DNA of 64,000 nucleotides. Origin: Streptomyces sp. DT2A-34. GTDB taxonomy: Bacteria; Actinomycetota; Actinomycetes; Streptomycetales; Streptomycetaceae. A program made the translations under genes and the position numbers. The stretch is taken from assembly GCF_030499515.1 (NCBI RefSeq), contig NZ_JASTWJ010000001.1:8908001-8972000 (forward strand), written 5' to 3'. Numbering within the stretch: position 1 is the stretch's first letter; each line of letters starts with the position of its first letter. Of this stretch, positions 63,066 through 64,000 are shown piece by piece. The notes under the pieces are model-generated. The model did no database searches and was not told the origin of the DNA. It worked only from the letters and a program-made list of their open reading frames with translations.

Positions 63066-63668
63066 GTGTCCTCAGGAAACTATGTGGTCGCACGGAATGT
63101 GCGGCTTCTCAGAGAACAGCGGGGCCTGTCCCTGGCCGAGCTGGCCCGGCAGGCCGGGCTCGCCAAGCAGACGTTGTCCAAGCTGGAGCAGGGCGCGGGC
63201 AATCCCACGGTGGACACGTTGTTCTCGATCGCAACGGCGCTGGGCGTGCCGGTGACCAGGCTGGTGGCCGAGCGGGAACAGGTGATGGCGGTCCAGCGCG
63301 GTGCCGAGGTCGTCTGGAACGAACACGACGGGTACGCGTCCCGGGCCCTCGACCACGTCTACGGCTCCGGCGTCATCGAGAACTACCTGGTGCGCATCAA
63401 GGAACGGGGCGGTGCGACCCGGCTGGCCGAATCGCACCCGGTGGGCACGCTGGAGCACCTCTACGTCATCAGCGGCCGGGTGCGGGTGGGGCCCGCCGAC
63501 AGCCCGGTGGAGCTGTCCGCCGGTGACTTCGTGCGCTACCCGGCCGACCGCCCCCACATGTACGAGTCCCTGGAGGGCGAGAGCCTGGTGCACATCGTCG
63601 TCAGCGTGCCGCGCGTGCAGCCCGGGACGTCGACCTCCCTGCGCACGCACGGAGACGCCCCGCGCTGA
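63066..63668 (+). CDS. XRE-family regulator with cupin domain
   Basis: A 200-residue regulator. Residues 8-65 form a Cro/C1 helix-turn-helix (LLREQRGLSLAELARQAGLA); residues 105-185 form a cupin sensor (LEHLYVISGRVRVGPADSPV, VRYPADRPHMYESL). Such proteins control amino-acid or amine use. The GTG at 63066 begins the conserved protein. Its target is not clear; the IclR gene converges on it. Confidence 0.92.
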   Translation: MSSGNYVVARNVRLLREQRGLSLAELARQAGLAKQTLSKLEQGAGNPTVDTLFSIATALGVPVTRLVAEREQVMAVQRGAEVVWNEHDGYASRALDHVYGSGVIENYLVRIKERGGATRLAESHPVGTLEHLYVISGRVRVGPADSPVELSAGDFVRYPADRPHMYESLEGESLVHIVVSVPRVQPGTSTSLRTHGDAPR

Positions 63669-63683
63669 CCGGCGCCGCCCCGG

Positions 63684-64000
63684 TCAGGCCAGGGCCGTGC
63701 CCCGCTGCGCCTTGGCGAACGCCGCGACGGCCCGCGTCGCCTCGTAGGCGACCCGGCGCAGCGCCGGCGCGAAGCGGGCCCGGTCGAAGCGGTGCTCGGC
63801 GCCCGCGACGGAGAGCGCGGCGACGGGTCTGCCGACGGGCCCCATGATCGGTACGGCGACGCAGGTGAGACCGTAGGCGGCTTCCTGACGGTCGTACGCG
63901 ATGCCGGTGCGCCGGATGTGGCCCAGTTCGGCGTGAAAGGCCGCGGGGTCGGTGATGGTGTACTCGGTCAGCTGCGGCAGCCCCGCCGAGACCGCGGCCT
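63684..64000 (-). CDS. IclR-family regulator, C-terminal part (partial)
   Basis: About 104 residues at the window edge: AYDRQEAAYGLTCVAVPIMG and RFAPALRRVAYEATRAVAAF match the ligand-binding domain of IclR regulators. The N-terminal winged helix lies beyond the window. The stop is at 63684-63686. Confidence 0.85.
   Translation of the reverse strand, partial: AAVSAGLPQLTEYTITDPAAFHAELGHIRRTGIAYDRQEAAYGLTCVAVPIMGPVGRPVAALSVAGAEHRFDRARFAPALRRVAYEATRAVAAFAKAQRGTALA

Overview
The window is chromosomal-type DNA of a Streptomyces-like actinomycete. GC is very high, most starts are ATG or GTG with GGAG-type ribosome sites, genes often overlap by 4 bases, and the families present (DUF317, DUF2630, DUF6262, TetR/GntR/Lrp regulators, NhaA-DsbA fusion, IS701, RHS/MafI) are typical of that genus. 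No core housekeeping block is present. The very large number of truncated, frameshifted or fused genes suggests a variable chromosome arm or a long-lived integration hot spot.

Layout. 1-3.9 kb: end of an AraC regulator and a coupled oxidative operon (flavin monooxygenase, SDR, aldehyde dehydrogenase). 4.1-9.5 kb: two membrane proteins, a GntR regulator and a trxB-trxA pair. 9.7-11.1 kb: a wrecked MMPL exporter. 11.1-17.7 kb: a ketopantoate-reductase-like gene, then a redox/stress operon on the minus strand (SDR, thioredoxin, DUF2630, FrnE-like protein, NhaA-DsbA fusion) opposite its probable TetR regulator. 17.7-21.4 kb: dead Lrp gene, MalY-type lyase, and a TetR/AhpD/OsmC peroxide-defence set with a perfect 20-bp operator. 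21.5-25 kb: fragments of an old yellow enzyme and a DUF317 protein, a DnaB-N-like protein and a dead cytosine methyltransferase. 25-27.4 kb: a more AT-rich pair, a PQQ-repeat lipoprotein and a Pro/Gln-rich membrane protein.

27.4-38.3 kb is the most striking part: two tyrosine-recombinase modules, one inside the other. The outer one has three coupled recombinase genes plus a DUF6262 gene. Its third recombinase gene is split, with its C-terminal third found about 4.9 kb away. Between the halves lies a second module with another recombinase, a small Cro-type regulator, an 803-residue protein carrying 16 CxxC knuckles on a degenerate recombinase-like domain, and a small membrane-anchored cargo protein.

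38.6-45.9 kb holds integration debris: an S8 protease tail, a tRNA-Arg whose 3' end has been swapped, a NucS-like/DUF5655 nuclease candidate, a DUF317 pseudogene cut by an IS701 copy, MazG-like genes, and UppP and integrase stubs. 46.3-53 kb holds two more nuclease-like genes (an AAA ATPase/PD-(D/E)XK fusion and a 506-residue PD-(D/E)XK protein) among fragments. 53.2-57.3 kb looks like a zinc-response island: three SmtB-type ArsR genes (one broken) with the alpha-5 zinc motif, a 27%-histidine protein, three Zur-like boxes, a GNAT enzyme, an LCM-type methyltransferase and a (2Fe-2S) protein. 57.8-60.5 kb is a frameshifted RHS toxin with an intact MafI-type immunity gene. 60.7-64 kb holds a HEPN-like zinc-ribbon gene, a VCBS-like gene tail, a lipoprotein, an XRE-cupin regulator and the end of an IclR regulator.

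All calls come from reading the sequence and recalling protein families; no database search was made.
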